Positions 53,464 to 62,311 of a DNA stretch of 64,000 nt are shown here, piece by piece. Origin of the DNA: Nocardioides soli (GTDB lineage: Bacteria > Actinomycetota > Actinomycetes > Propionibacteriales > Nocardioidaceae); the NCBI RefSeq assembly GCF_014191495.1, contig NZ_JACHWR010000002.1, positions 930,001-994,000 on the forward strand, written 5' to 3'. The notes beneath the pieces are model-generated. The model did not search any database, was not told the DNA's origin, and saw only the letters and a program-made list of their open reading frames with translations. The translations under genes were made by a program, and so were the position numbers. Each line of letters starts with the position of its first letter. Positions within the stretch are counted from its first letter, which is position 1.

Positions 53464-54660
53464 GTGGCGAAACCATCGGCGCTGGCCGGCCTGCGGGTCC
53501 TGGACGCCAGCACGATCCTGGCCGGCCCACTGTGCTGCCGCATCCTCGGCGACTTCGGGGCCGACGTGATCAAGATCGAGCATCCCGAGCACGGCGACAG
53601 CATGCGCGGGCACGGCCACAGCAAGGACGGGGTCCCGCTGTGGTGGAAGGAGATCAGCCGCAACAAGCGGACCATCGCGCTCGACCTCAAGTCGCCCGAC
53701 GGTGCCGAGGTGTTCCGCCGGCTGGCCGAGAGCGCCGACGTGGTCGTCGAGAACTTCCGCCCGGGCACGCTGGAGCGTTGGGGCATCGGCCCCGACGTGC
53801 TCGCGGCCCTCAACCCGCGCCTGGTGCTGCTGCGGCTGACCGGTTACGGGCAGACCGGGCCGTACGCCGAGCGGCCGGGGTTCGGCACGCTCGCCGAGGC
53901 GATGAGCGGGTTCGCCGCCGCCACGGGCGAGCCCGACGGCCCGCCGACCCTCCCGGCGTTCGGCCTCGCCGACAGCATCTGCGGCATCGCGGCCTCCTCG
54001 GCCGTGCTGATGGCGCTGCGCCACCGCGACGGCTCGGGCCGTGGGCAGGTGGTCGACATGAACATCTTGCAGCCGATCATGGACGCGGTCGGCCCCGCGC
54101 CGACGGTCTACCAGCAGCTGGGCATCGTCGAGCCGCGGCACGGCAACCGCTCGACCAACAACGCGCCGCGCAACACCTACCTGACCGCCGACGGGAAGTG
54201 GGTCGCGGTGTCGACCAGCGCCCAGCGGATCGCCGAGCGGGTGCTGCGCCTGGTCGGTCACCCCGAGGTCATCGACGAGCCGTGGTTCGCGACCGGGCAC
54301 GGCCGTGCCCAGCACGTGGACCTCCTCGACGCCCATGTCGCCGGCTGGATCGCCGAGCGCACGCGAGCGGAGGTGCTGGAGGCGTTCACCGAGGCCGGTG
54401 CCGCGATCGGCCCGGTCTACGACGCGCGCGACCTGACCGAGGACCCGCACGTGCGCGAGACCGGGATGCTCGTCGAGGTGGCGGACGACGACCTGGGCCC
54501 GCTGCTGCAGCACGGCGTGATGTGGCGGCTGAGCGACAGCCCGGGAGAGATCAGGTTCACCGGGCGCGCCCTGGGCGCGGACACCGACGAGGTGCTCACC
54601 GAGGCCGGTTACACCGCCGACGAGCTCGCCCGACTCAAGGAAGCGAAGGTCATCCAGTGA
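53464..54660 (+). CDS. CaiB/BaiF family CoA transferase (second)
   Basis: 398 residues from a GTG at 53464 with GGAG upstream; an in-frame ATG at 53434 would run through the operator and is rejected. Landmarks: LRVLDASTILAGPLCCR, DFGADVIKIEHPEHGD, KRTIALDLKSPDGAEV, VVENFRPGTLERWG and the RNTYLTADGKWVAVS region. It transfers CoA to or from a carboxylic acid. First gene of a four-gene operon (53464-58434) joined by 4-base overlaps. Confidence 0.9.
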   Translation: MAKPSALAGLRVLDASTILAGPLCCRILGDFGADVIKIEHPEHGDSMRGHGHSKDGVPLWWKEISRNKRTIALDLKSPDGAEVFRRLAESADVVVENFRPGTLERWGIGPDVLAALNPRLVLLRLTGYGQTGPYAERPGFGTLAEAMSGFAAATGEPDGPPTLPAFGLADSICGIAASSAVLMALRHRDGSGRGQVVDMNILQPIMDAVGPAPTVYQQLGIVEPRHGNRSTNNAPRNTYLTADGKWVAVSTSAQRIAERVLRLVGHPEVIDEPWFATGHGRAQHVDLLDAHVAGWIAERTRAEVLEAFTEAGAAIGPVYDARDLTEDPHVRETGMLVEVADDDLGPLLQHGVMWRLSDSPGEIRFTGRALGADTDEVLTEAGYTADELARLKEAKVIQ

Positions 54661-55469
54661 GCGACACACTGCTGGCGGCGGTCGAGGCGGGCCTGGAGGT
54701 GATCGACCTCGGGCGTGAGCTGCGGGTCGGGATGCCGCAGTCGCCGAACCACCCGCACTTCTGGCATGCGCTGCCGCGTCGGCACGGCGACATGGAGCGG
54801 GCCGACGGCGGCAGTGCCGCCAACGACATGATCAGCATGGGCACCCACGTCGGGACCCACATCGACGCGCTCGCGCACGTCTCCCACAACGGCAAGCTGT
54901 ACGGCGGGCTCGACGCGCAGGAGGCCGGACGCGGTGGGAAGTACGACGCGCTCGGTGCGCACACCATCGAGCCGATGGTCCGCCGGGGCGTGCTGCTCGA
55001 CGTGGCCGGTCACCTCGGCGTCGACCACTGTGCGGGCGGCTACGAGATCACCCCGGCCGACCTCGAGGCGACCGCTGCGCGACACGGCATCTCGGTCGGG
55101 CCCGGCGATGTGGTGCTGATCCGCAGCGGCTGGGGCAGCCGGTTCGTCGAGGGCGAGCCGTACGTCGGGCGCGACAGCGGCGTACCCGGTGTGAGCGAGG
55201 CCGGTGCGCAATGGCTCGCGGAGCGTCGTGTGCACGCGACGGGCGCGGACACGATCGCCTTCGAGCGGCTCGCCCCCGGCGGCGGGCACGCCCTGCTGCC
55301 CGCCCACCGGGTGCTGCTCGTCGAGCACGGCATCTACATCGTCGAGACGCTCGACCTCGAGACGCTCGCGGCCCGCGGCCACCACGTGTTCACGTTCGTG
55401 CTGGTGCCGCTGAAGATCTACGGCGCCACCGGCTCGCCGGTGCGCCCGCTGGCCCTGGTGTCGGCATGA
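54657..55469 (+). CDS. Cyclase family protein (kynurenine formamidase-like)
   Basis: 270 residues from a GTG overlapping the previous stop (GTGA). The metal motif H-x-G-T-H-x-D is present in GTHVGTHIDALAH, followed by DVVLIRSGWG and the late PAHRVLLVEHGIYIVE. The family contains kynurenine formamidase, isatin hydrolase and polyketide cyclases, so hydrolysis of an N-formyl or cyclic amide bond is likely. This agrees with the hydantoinase in the same operon. Confidence 0.87.
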   Translation: MSDTLLAAVEAGLEVIDLGRELRVGMPQSPNHPHFWHALPRRHGDMERADGGSAANDMISMGTHVGTHIDALAHVSHNGKLYGGLDAQEAGRGGKYDALGAHTIEPMVRRGVLLDVAGHLGVDHCAGGYEITPADLEATAARHGISVGPGDVVLIRSGWGSRFVEGEPYVGRDSGVPGVSEAGAQWLAERRVHATGADTIAFERLAPGGGHALLPAHRVLLVEHGIYIVETLDLETLAARGHHVFTFVLVPLKIYGATGSPVRPLALVSA

Positions 55470-56971
55470 GCGACGGGCGCCCGCTGGCCGAGCGGCTGGC
55501 GGACTTCGCGGCGGAGAGCTCCTTCGAGACGCTGCCCGCCGAGGTCGTGGACAGCGTGAAGATGCGGGTGCTCGACACCCTCGGCATCGCGGCCGCGGCC
55601 GCGCCGCTGGACACCAGCCGGGCGGCGCGCCGCTGGGCGGCCGAGCAGGGTGGGGCGGCGCGCGCCTCCGCGATCGGCGTACCGCAGCAGCTGCCTCCGG
55701 CGCTGGCCGCGTTCGTCAACGGCGTGCTGGCGCACTCGCTCGACTACGACGACACCCACCTGCCCTCGGTGCTGCACCCGAGCGCCGCGGTCGTGCCCGC
55801 CGCCCTGGCCGCCGCCGAGAGCCAGGACGGCGACGGCCGCACGCTGATCCACGCGATCGCGGTCGGCCTGGAGGTCTGCGTCCGGCTCGGCATGGCGGGG
55901 TACGACGAGGAGGCCGGCAACTCGATCTTCTTCGAGCACGGCCAGCACGCCACCTCGATCTGCGGGGCCATGGGTGCCGCCGCGGCCGTCGCCGTGATCG
56001 GCGCCCGCGCCAGCGGGTCGGGGAGCGAGGGCGTGCGTGACGCCGTGCTGCACGCACTCGGTGTCGCGGCGTCGATGGCGGCCGGGATCATCGAGGCCAA
56101 CCGCACCGGCGGCACGGTCAAGCGCATCCACTGCGGCTGGGCGGCGCATGCGGGGGTGTCCGCCGCCGAGCTGGTCCGGCACGGCCTGACCGGGCCGCCG
56201 ACCGTCCTGGAGGGCCGGTTCGGGTTCTTCGAGGCCTGGTTGCACGGTCAGGCGGACCTCGCGGCGGTGACCGAGGGCCTGGGGGAGTCGTGGTCGGTGC
56301 CCGGGATCTTCTTCAAGCCCTATCCCGCCAACCACTTCACCCATGCCGCCGTCGACGCCGCCGCCGCGCTGCGTCTGGCCGGTGTCACGCCGGATCAGGT
56401 GGAGCGGCTGGTGCTCGGGGTGCCGGCACCCAACCTGCGCACGATCGGCGAGCCGATCGAGGTCAAGCGCCGCCCCGAGACCGGCTACATGGCCCAGTTC
56501 AGCGGCCCGTACGCCGTGGCTGTGGGACTGTACGGCGGTGGCGGACTCGGCTCGGCGCTCGACGACTACACCGACCGGCTCGCGCACGACCCGGACCGGC
56601 GCGCGCTGATGGACAAGGTCGAGGTCGTGGCGGACGACGAGTGCACGGCCATCTTCCCGCGGCAGTTCCCGGCCGTGCTCACCGCGCGGCTCCACGACGG
56701 CCGCGAGATCGTCGAGAAGGTGCTCACCACGCGCGGCGGGCCGGCACGCCCGCTGAGCCTGGCCGAGCTGGGCACCAAGTTCCGCGACAACGCCTCCCGG
56801 GTGCTGCCCGCCGCCCGGGTCGAGGCGGTGGCGGCCGACTGTGCGGCGCTCGACCAGCGGTCGGACCTGACGGCGGTGCTCGCACCGCTGACCGGGGTCG
56901 ACGCGGGCATATGGGACAACAGCAGAGCAGACGGGCCGACGACGGCCGCGGAAGAGGTGGAGGGATCATGA
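55466..56971 (+). CDS. MmgE/PrpD family protein
   Basis: 501 residues. The fold is recognisable from VKMRVLDTLGIAAAA, FVNGVLAHSLDYDDTHLPSVLHPSAAVVPA, KRIHCGWAAHAGVSAAELV and FKPYPANHFTHAAVDAA. The family includes 2-methylcitrate dehydratase and iminodisuccinate epimerase, so it may dehydrate or epimerise a di- or tricarboxylate or an imino acid. ATGA-coupled on both sides in the operon. Confidence 0.88.
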   Translation: MSDGRPLAERLADFAAESSFETLPAEVVDSVKMRVLDTLGIAAAAAPLDTSRAARRWAAEQGGAARASAIGVPQQLPPALAAFVNGVLAHSLDYDDTHLPSVLHPSAAVVPAALAAAESQDGDGRTLIHAIAVGLEVCVRLGMAGYDEEAGNSIFFEHGQHATSICGAMGAAAAVAVIGARASGSGSEGVRDAVLHALGVAASMAAGIIEANRTGGTVKRIHCGWAAHAGVSAAELVRHGLTGPPTVLEGRFGFFEAWLHGQADLAAVTEGLGESWSVPGIFFKPYPANHFTHAAVDAAAALRLAGVTPDQVERLVLGVPAPNLRTIGEPIEVKRRPETGYMAQFSGPYAVAVGLYGGGGLGSALDDYTDRLAHDPDRRALMDKVEVVADDECTAIFPRQFPAVLTARLHDGREIVEKVLTTRGGPARPLSLAELGTKFRDNASRVLPAARVEAVAADCAALDQRSDLTAVLAPLTGVDAGIWDNSRADGPTTAAEEVEGS

Positions 56972-58434
56972 CCGACTACAGCCTGGTCATCCAGAACGCG
57001 CTGGTGGTGCGGCCCGGGAGCGAGGCGCCCGAGCGTCTCGACGTGGCGGTGGCCGATGGGAGGTTCGCCGTCGTCGAGGAGTCGATCGACACCGCCCGCG
57101 CGGCCCGGGTGCTCGACGCGGGGGGCAAGTACCTCTTCCCGGGCGCCGTCGACGTACACCAGCACTGGGGCATCTACAACGAGCTGAGCCAGGATGCCGA
57201 GACCGAGAGCCGGGCGGCGGCCCAGGGGGGCGTCACCTCCGGCATCACCTACATCCGGACCGGTGCCTACTACCTGAACCGCACCGGTCCCTACCGCGAG
57301 GTCTTCCCCGAGGTGCTGGCCGCGGCCGAGGGACGGGCGCACATCGACTACGCCTTCCACCTGGCGCCGATCCTGCAGGAGCACATCGACGAGATCCCCG
57401 CGCTGATCTCGGAGTTCGGCGTGCCGTCGTTCAAGATCTTCATGTTCTACGGCGGGTTCGGCCTGCACGGCAGGTCCTCCGAGCAGCGCGAGTTCCTGAT
57501 GATCCCCGAGGACCAGTCCTACGACATCGCGCACTTCGAGTTCGTGATGCGGGGCATCCAGCGTGCGTACGCCGACCCGGCGTTCGCGGCCGACCGCGAC
57601 CGGATCTCGCTGTCGCTGCACTGCGAGACCGCCGAGATCATGCGCGCCTACACGCGGATGGTCGAGCAGGAGGGGAAGCTGACCGGGCTCGAGGCCTACA
57701 GCGCTGCGCGCCCGCCGCACTCCGAGGGCTTGGCGATCACGATCGCCTCCTACCTCGCCCACGAGACCGAGCTGCCCAACATCAACCTCCTGCACCTGAC
57801 CTCGCGCAAGGCGATCGAGGCGGCGATGCTGATGCAGGCGACGTTCCCGCACATCGACTTCCGCCGCGAGGTCACCGTCGGGCACCTGCTCGCCGACTTC
57901 CACACCGCGAGCCCCGGCGGCAAGGTGAACCCGCCGCTGCGCTCGCGCGAGGACGTGGAGGCGCTGTGGGAGCACCTGCTGGCCGGGAACTTCTCCTGGG
58001 TGACCTCCGACCACGCCTGCTGCAAGGAGGAGACCAAGTTCGGCGAGCCGCGCGAGGACGTCTTCCTGGCCAAGTCGGGCTTCGGCGGCACCGAGTACCT
58101 CCTGCCGGGCATGATCTCCGAGGGCCGCAAGCGCGGCCTCTCCTACAACCGGATCGCCGAGCTGGTCGCGCGCAACCCGGCCGAGCGCTTCGGCATGCCG
58201 GGCAAGGGCGACATCGCCGTCGGGTACGACGCCGACTTCTGCCTGGTCGACGACGACGTCGAGTACGTCGTGCGTGCCGAGGACTCGCTGTCCACCCAGG
58301 AGTACACGCCGTTCGAGGGCTTCACCCTGACCGCCCGGGTGACCGACACCTACCTGCGCGGCGAGGCCGTGCTCACCGACGGCGCGATCGTCGGCGAGCC
58401 GCGCGGCCGCTTCCTGCGTCGCTCGGGGAGTTGA
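56968..58434 (+). CDS. Dihydropyrimidinase/hydantoinase-like amidohydrolase (second)
   Basis: 488 residues with the complete binuclear metal set: H64-Q-H66 (VDVHQHWG), carboxylated K156 (SFKIFMFYGG), His in LHCETAEI, His in LHLTSRKAI and D348 (TSDHACC). It shares the fold but little local sequence with the one at 19914, so the two are likely to act on different rings. Last gene of the operon; the 124 bases to the convergent IclR gene hold no strong hairpin. Confidence 0.9.
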   Translation: MTDYSLVIQNALVVRPGSEAPERLDVAVADGRFAVVEESIDTARAARVLDAGGKYLFPGAVDVHQHWGIYNELSQDAETESRAAAQGGVTSGITYIRTGAYYLNRTGPYREVFPEVLAAAEGRAHIDYAFHLAPILQEHIDEIPALISEFGVPSFKIFMFYGGFGLHGRSSEQREFLMIPEDQSYDIAHFEFVMRGIQRAYADPAFAADRDRISLSLHCETAEIMRAYTRMVEQEGKLTGLEAYSAARPPHSEGLAITIASYLAHETELPNINLLHLTSRKAIEAAMLMQATFPHIDFRREVTVGHLLADFHTASPGGKVNPPLRSREDVEALWEHLLAGNFSWVTSDHACCKEETKFGEPREDVFLAKSGFGGTEYLLPGMISEGRKRGLSYNRIAELVARNPAERFGMPGKGDIAVGYDADFCLVDDDVEYVVRAEDSLSTQEYTPFEGFTLTARVTDTYLRGEAVLTDGAIVGEPRGRFLRRSGS

Positions 58435-58558
58435 GCCGGACGTCGGTGCTGGTTTCCGGCGTTGGGTGGCGGGTGCGCGGGTGGTCCGTAGCGACTACCA
58501 CGCCGACCCACGGCGCCCGAGCACTCGCACCCACGAGTCGGCCCGAGGTCAGGTGGAG

Positions 58559-59335
58559 CTACGACCCCGACCGTGGCGATCTGGCGCCGAGTGCGGCGGT
58601 GATCGCCTGCGCGGCGGTGACCACCAGCCGGGCGTGGGCCCCCTGGTCGTCGTCCTCGTAGCGGAACATCGGCCCCGACGAGCTGATCGACCCGAGCACG
58701 TCGTGGTCCGGGCCGAACACCGGTGCGGCGACGGAGGCCGCGCCGGTGTCGCGCTCGTTGCGAGAGACGGCGTAGCCGCGTCCGCGGATCTCGGCCAGCT
58801 CCGCGCGGTAGCCGTCGGCATCGAGGTCGGGTCGTACCTCGCGGAGCTGGCGCAGCGCGTCCTCGGCGTACTGGTCGGGGAGGAACGCCAGGATCGCCTT
58901 GCTCGAGGCGCCGGAGTGCAGCGGCAGGCGCTGCCCGAGGTCCACGACCATCTTGACCTCGTGCGGGCTCTCGTGCTGGTCGACGTAGACCCGCTCGCGC
59001 CCGACCAGTACCGACAGCGTCGTCGTCTCACCGGTCTGGTCGCGGAGCTCGCGCAGGGTCGGCGCCGAGACGGCGCGCAGCTCGCCGGGGCTCCAGCTGC
59101 CGGCGGCCAGGCTGGTGAGCACCGGGCCGAGGACGTACACGGCCCGGCCCGGCACCTGCCGGAGCAGGGACCGCGACGTGAGGGACTGCAGGATCCGGTG
59201 GACGACCGCCTTGCTCAGGCCGAGCGCCCGCGCCACCTCGGTGACCCGCATCGGCCGTCCGGTCGTCGCGAACAGCACGACCACGTCGGCGACCCGGTCG
59301 GCCGAGGTCGTGCCCGCCGCCCGCTCCGAGTCCAT
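58559..59335 (-). CDS. IclR family transcriptional regulator (second)
   Basis: 258 residues from the ATG at 59335; the longer frame overlaps the TetR gene. Winged helix: MRVTEVARALGLSKAVVHRIL. Effector domain: TTTLSVLVGRERVYVDQ, HSGASSKAILAFL and AASVAAPVFGPDHDVLGSIS. It is placed convergent to the CoA-transferase/hydantoinase operon and 2 bases downstream of the TetR gene. It probably binds the TGTTYC-N7-GGAAC sites at 53363 and 53437. Confidence 0.9.
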   Translation of the reverse strand: MDSERAAGTTSADRVADVVVLFATTGRPMRVTEVARALGLSKAVVHRILQSLTSRSLLRQVPGRAVYVLGPVLTSLAAGSWSPGELRAVSAPTLRELRDQTGETTTLSVLVGRERVYVDQHESPHEVKMVVDLGQRLPLHSGASSKAILAFLPDQYAEDALRQLREVRPDLDADGYRAELAEIRGRGYAVSRNERDTGAASVAAPVFGPDHDVLGSISSSGPMFRYEDDDQGAHARLVVTAAQAITAALGARSPRSGS

Positions 59336-59337
59336 GC

Positions 59338-59991
59338 TCAGGCGGGCTCGAACGCGTCCTGCCGGGCCGGGCCGGGCAGCCGGCGCGGACGGCCGTCCTT
59401 GCCGATCCGGGCGCCGAGCCCGCGCAGCACGAACCCGGTGGCCTCCTCGACGGCGAGGTCCAGGTCGTCGCCGCGCAGCTCGGCGGTCCACCGACCGGAG
59501 ACGGTGCCGGAGACCAGCTGCAGCATCAACCCGATGTCTCCGGGCAGCAGGTACCGCTCGGCGATGCCGGCCTCGAGGATGCCACGCAGTGTGCCGAAGA
59601 GCGGCATCACATGCGCCCGCATGTCGCGGCGGCCCTCCTCGCTCAGCGCGGCGGCCATGTTCACCGGGACGTGCTGGGTCGCGAACTCCTCGATCTGCAT
59701 CCGGATGTAGGTACGCAGCTGGTCGACGGGGTTCGGGACCTGCGCGAGCTCCCGCTGCAGTGAGCCGAGGTAGCGCTCGGTCACGTCGGCCGTGTAGTCG
59801 AGGAGCAGCGACTCCTTGTCGGAGTAGTAGTTGTACATCGCCGTCCGGCCGACGCCGACCCGGGAGGCGAGGTCGGCGAGGGTCAGGGCGTCGTAGCCCG
59901 AGGTCTCGAGCAGGTCGGTGAAGGCGGAGAAGATCCTCGACCGCATCTGCTCGCGGTGCTCTCCGAGCGATCCACCGATGATTCGCGGCAC
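59338..59991 (-). CDS. TetR family transcriptional regulator (second)
   Basis: 217 residues from a GTG at 59991 preceded by GGAAGGA. Helix-turn-helix: LTLADLASRVGVGRTAMYNYYSDKESLLLDY. The C-terminal ligand domain has no recognised effector signature. It is followed at once by the IclR gene, so the two regulators are co-transcribed. It is a candidate for binding the three TGACnnTnnGTCA palindromes at 63395-63492. Confidence 0.88.
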   Translation of the reverse strand: MPRIIGGSLGEHREQMRSRIFSAFTDLLETSGYDALTLADLASRVGVGRTAMYNYYSDKESLLLDYTADVTERYLGSLQRELAQVPNPVDQLRTYIRMQIEEFATQHVPVNMAAALSEEGRRDMRAHVMPLFGTLRGILEAGIAERYLLPGDIGLMLQLVSGTVSGRWTAELRGDDLDLAVEEATGFVLRGLGARIGKDGRPRRLPGPARQDAFEPA

Positions 59992-60013
59992 TTGAGATCC
60001 TTCCGGGTCAGGA

Positions 60014-60033
60014 CGCTCCCGCGGTCGGGAGCG
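60014..60033 (-). terminator. Hairpin terminator after the DUF2470 gene
   Basis: CGCTCCCG (60014-60021) pairs with CGGGAGCG (60026-60033) around a CGGT loop. It lies between the nitrilase-ALDH operon, which ends at 60078, and the TetR-IclR pair. No T-run, so termination strength is uncertain. Confidence 0.65.
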
Positions 60034-60077
60034 CCCTCCTCGCCGCACCTAGGTCGAGCACAGCCGGCACCGGACGG

Positions 60078-60398
60078 TCAGTGCTCGGCTGCTTCTCGCG
60101 GCGTGATGCCCAGCGCGGCGCAGGCCTCATGGTACATCCGGGTGACCTCGACCCGTACCTGGCCGCGCTCGGTCAACGGCTCGCTCCACGGGACTCGGAC
60201 GGTCGTCTGCGACCCGTCGATGGTGGCGTCGAACTCGATCGCCGAGCCGTCCATGCCGGACATCGTGGCCGCCGTCGCCTGCGGGCGCTCGCCGAGCGAC
60301 CGGACGATCAGCAGCGAGTCGTCCTGGTGGTCCAGGTTCATGTGGTCGCGCACCGCGTCGATGATGTCCTGGCTGAAGGGGTTGGTGCTCTGGTTCAC
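60078..60398 (-). CDS. DUF2470 domain protein
   Basis: 106 residues from a GTG at 60398 overlapping the previous stop (GTGA). The pattern DAVRDHMNLDHQDDSLLIVRSL and GMDGSAIEFDATIDG is the DUF2470 domain found at the C-terminus of HugZ/HutZ-like heme-utilisation and pyridoxamine-oxidase-fold proteins. Standing alone it may bind heme or a flavin-enzyme partner. The role in this operon is unknown. Confidence 0.8.
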   Translation of the reverse strand: MNQSTNPFSQDIIDAVRDHMNLDHQDDSLLIVRSLGERPQATAATMSGMDGSAIEFDATIDGSQTTVRVPWSEPLTERGQVRVEVTRMYHEACAALGITPREAAEH

Positions 60399-60859
60399 GG
60401 GGTGGCCCTCTCGGTACGGGTTTCGTTGATGATGGTGCGCATCTCGATGACGCCGTTGCGCACCCACTGCCAGGTGCGGCAGCGGTTCTTCCCATCCTGG
60501 TCGAGCACGATCAGCTCGAAGAGGCGCAGGTCGACGCCCTGCTCCTTGTAGATCCAGGTGAGGTAGATGGTGTTCTCGTCGACTCCCCAGCACACGCCGC
60601 GGATCCGCTCGGTGTCGAAGTTCATCCGACCGTAGCCGTCGTAGGTGCCGGGGAAGTGGTGCTGCTCGGTGCGCCCGTCCGGCCAGGTGTAGGTGTTGGT
60701 CTGGTCGTAGTCGAACCCACTCTCCGGGTCCGGGAACAGGCAGGCCAGGTGCGATCGGTGGCGGTCGATCACCTCTCCCTGGGGGTTGAGATAGACGTAC
60801 TCCCCCTCCCAGTAGCCCTCGTGTTTGGCGAGCAGCGGCATTCCGTCACGGATGCTCAT
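60395..60859 (-). CDS. Lipocalin-like hypothetical protein
   Basis: 154 residues rich in alternating aromatic and polar residues (GYWEGEYVYLNPQGEV, GFDYDQTNTYTWPDGR, GYGRMNFDTERIRG, WIYKEQGVDL), the pattern of a small antiparallel beta barrel. I recognise no characterised family member; a lipocalin-like or DUF3598-type binding protein is likely. It sits between the aldehyde dehydrogenase and DUF2470 genes, so it may bind or process an intermediate of the same pathway. Confidence 0.6.
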   Translation of the reverse strand: MSIRDGMPLLAKHEGYWEGEYVYLNPQGEVIDRHRSHLACLFPDPESGFDYDQTNTYTWPDGRTEQHHFPGTYDGYGRMNFDTERIRGVCWGVDENTIYLTWIYKEQGVDLRLFELIVLDQDGKNRCRTWQWVRNGVIEMRTIINETRTERATP

Positions 60860-60904
60860 GGATACCTCGACTTTCTGTGTGGACTGATCTCGGGAGTCGG
60901 TCGG

Positions 60905-62311
60905 TCACGCGCCCCACCACGGGTCCGGCGCGGACGAGGAGTTGACGATGAGCGTCTGGCGGCGCACGAAACGGAGCAGTGCCGACTCGCCCATGCGGGA
61001 GGCGCCGAGACCGCTGAACCCGAACGAGTTCTTCTCGCCCTCGTGGACGAAGGCGGTCAGCCCGGCGTCGTTGATGCTCACCGCGCCGACGCGCAGCCGC
61101 CGGGCGACCGCCGCGGCCGCGTCGGCGTCCGGGCCGAAGACCGCCGCGGTGAGGCCGTACGTCGAGTCGTTGGCCAGTGCGACGGCCTGGTCGACGTCGG
61201 CGTACGCCAGCACCGGCAGCACCGGTCCGAAGGTCTCCTCGGTCATCACCGCCATCGAGTGGTCGACGCCGGTGAGCACGGTCGGCCGGATCCAGTGGCC
61301 GCCGTCGTGACGCTCGATGGTGCCGCCGGTGCGCACGAGCGCGCCGCGGCCGATCGCATCGTCGAGGTGCGCCTGGATCACGGTCGCCTGCTCCGCGTCG
61401 ATCAGGGGCCCGATCGCCCCCGAGCCGGGCGTGGGGAGCGCGAGCTCCAACCGCTCGGCCTTGGCGCACAGCAGCCCGACCAGCTCGTCGTGCTGGCTCT
61501 CGTGCACGTAGACCCGCTCGATCGAGAGACAGGACTGGCCAGAGTTGGCGGTGCCACCCCACAGCAGCGCCGAGCTCGCCCGCTCCAGGTCCGCGCCGGG
61601 CAGCACGATCGCCGGGTCCTTCCCGCCGAGCTCGAGGAAGGCGGGGATGAAGCGCTCGACCGCCGCGCGCGCGACCGCCCGGCCGGTCGGCACGCTGCCG
61701 GTGAAGCAGACGGCGTCCACGCGGTCGACGACCGCGGCGCCGACGTCGCCGGCACCCTCGACGACCGCGAGCACGTCACGCAGCAGCGGGACCGAGTCGA
61801 TCGCCGCGGCGAGCGGTTCGGCGAACCGCGGCGTGACCTCGCTGGGCTTGACGATCACCGCGCAGCCGGCCGCCAGTGCCGGGATGGCGTCGATCAGGCC
61901 GAGCAGCAGCGGGAAGTTCCAGGGGCTGACCACGCCGACCAGTGCGTAGGGCACCGCGGCGGTCTCCAGGGACAGACCCGGCATGGTCGTGGCCGCGCGG
62001 GTACGCCGCGCGAGCAGGGGCGGCGCGGCCTCCGCCCAGCGACGGGCCATGCCGACCACCTGGTCGGCCTCGATCCGCGACTCGACCGCGCGACCGGTGT
62101 CCCGGGTGAGCGCGTCGACCAGGTCGTCGCGTACCGCGTGCAGAGCCTCGGCGAACTGCAGGAGATAGGCGGCGCGCCCCGTGGCGTCCAGCGCCGCCCA
62201 CGTGGACTGGCCGCGGCGCAGCCGGGCCGCGAGCTCGTCGAGCTCCCGGTCGGACGCCGGCCGCAGCTCGCGCTCGACCCGCCCGGTGCGCGGGTCCCGG
62301 ACGCCGGTCAC
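60905..62311 (-). CDS. Aldehyde dehydrogenase superfamily protein (second)
   Basis: 468 residues from a GTG overlapping the nitrilase-like stop (GTGA). Motifs: SPWNFPLLLG, FTGSVPTGRAVA, Glu in FLELGGKDPA, nucleophile Cys in NSGQSCLSIERV, and EETFGPVLPV. The C-terminal NSFGFSGLGASRMG resembles coniferaldehyde/succinate-semialdehyde group ALDHs. It oxidises an aldehyde, or hydrates and oxidises an imine, produced in this operon. Confidence 0.9.
   Translation of the reverse strand: MTGVRDPRTGRVERELRPASDRELDELAARLRRGQSTWAALDATGRAAYLLQFAEALHAVRDDLVDALTRDTGRAVESRIEADQVVGMARRWAEAAPPLLARRTRAATTMPGLSLETAAVPYALVGVVSPWNFPLLLGLIDAIPALAAGCAVIVKPSEVTPRFAEPLAAAIDSVPLLRDVLAVVEGAGDVGAAVVDRVDAVCFTGSVPTGRAVARAAVERFIPAFLELGGKDPAIVLPGADLERASSALLWGGTANSGQSCLSIERVYVHESQHDELVGLLCAKAERLELALPTPGSGAIGPLIDAEQATVIQAHLDDAIGRGALVRTGGTIERHDGGHWIRPTVLTGVDHSMAVMTEETFGPVLPVLAYADVDQAVALANDSTYGLTAAVFGPDADAAAAVARRLRVGAVSINDAGLTAFVHEGEKNSFGFSGLGASRMGESALLRFVRRQTLIVNSSSAPDPWWGA

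Noticed and set aside
58435-58558. Terminator between the converging hydantoinase and IclR genes
   Set aside because: Only weak pairing (GTGGT / ACCAC) was seen, not enough to call.
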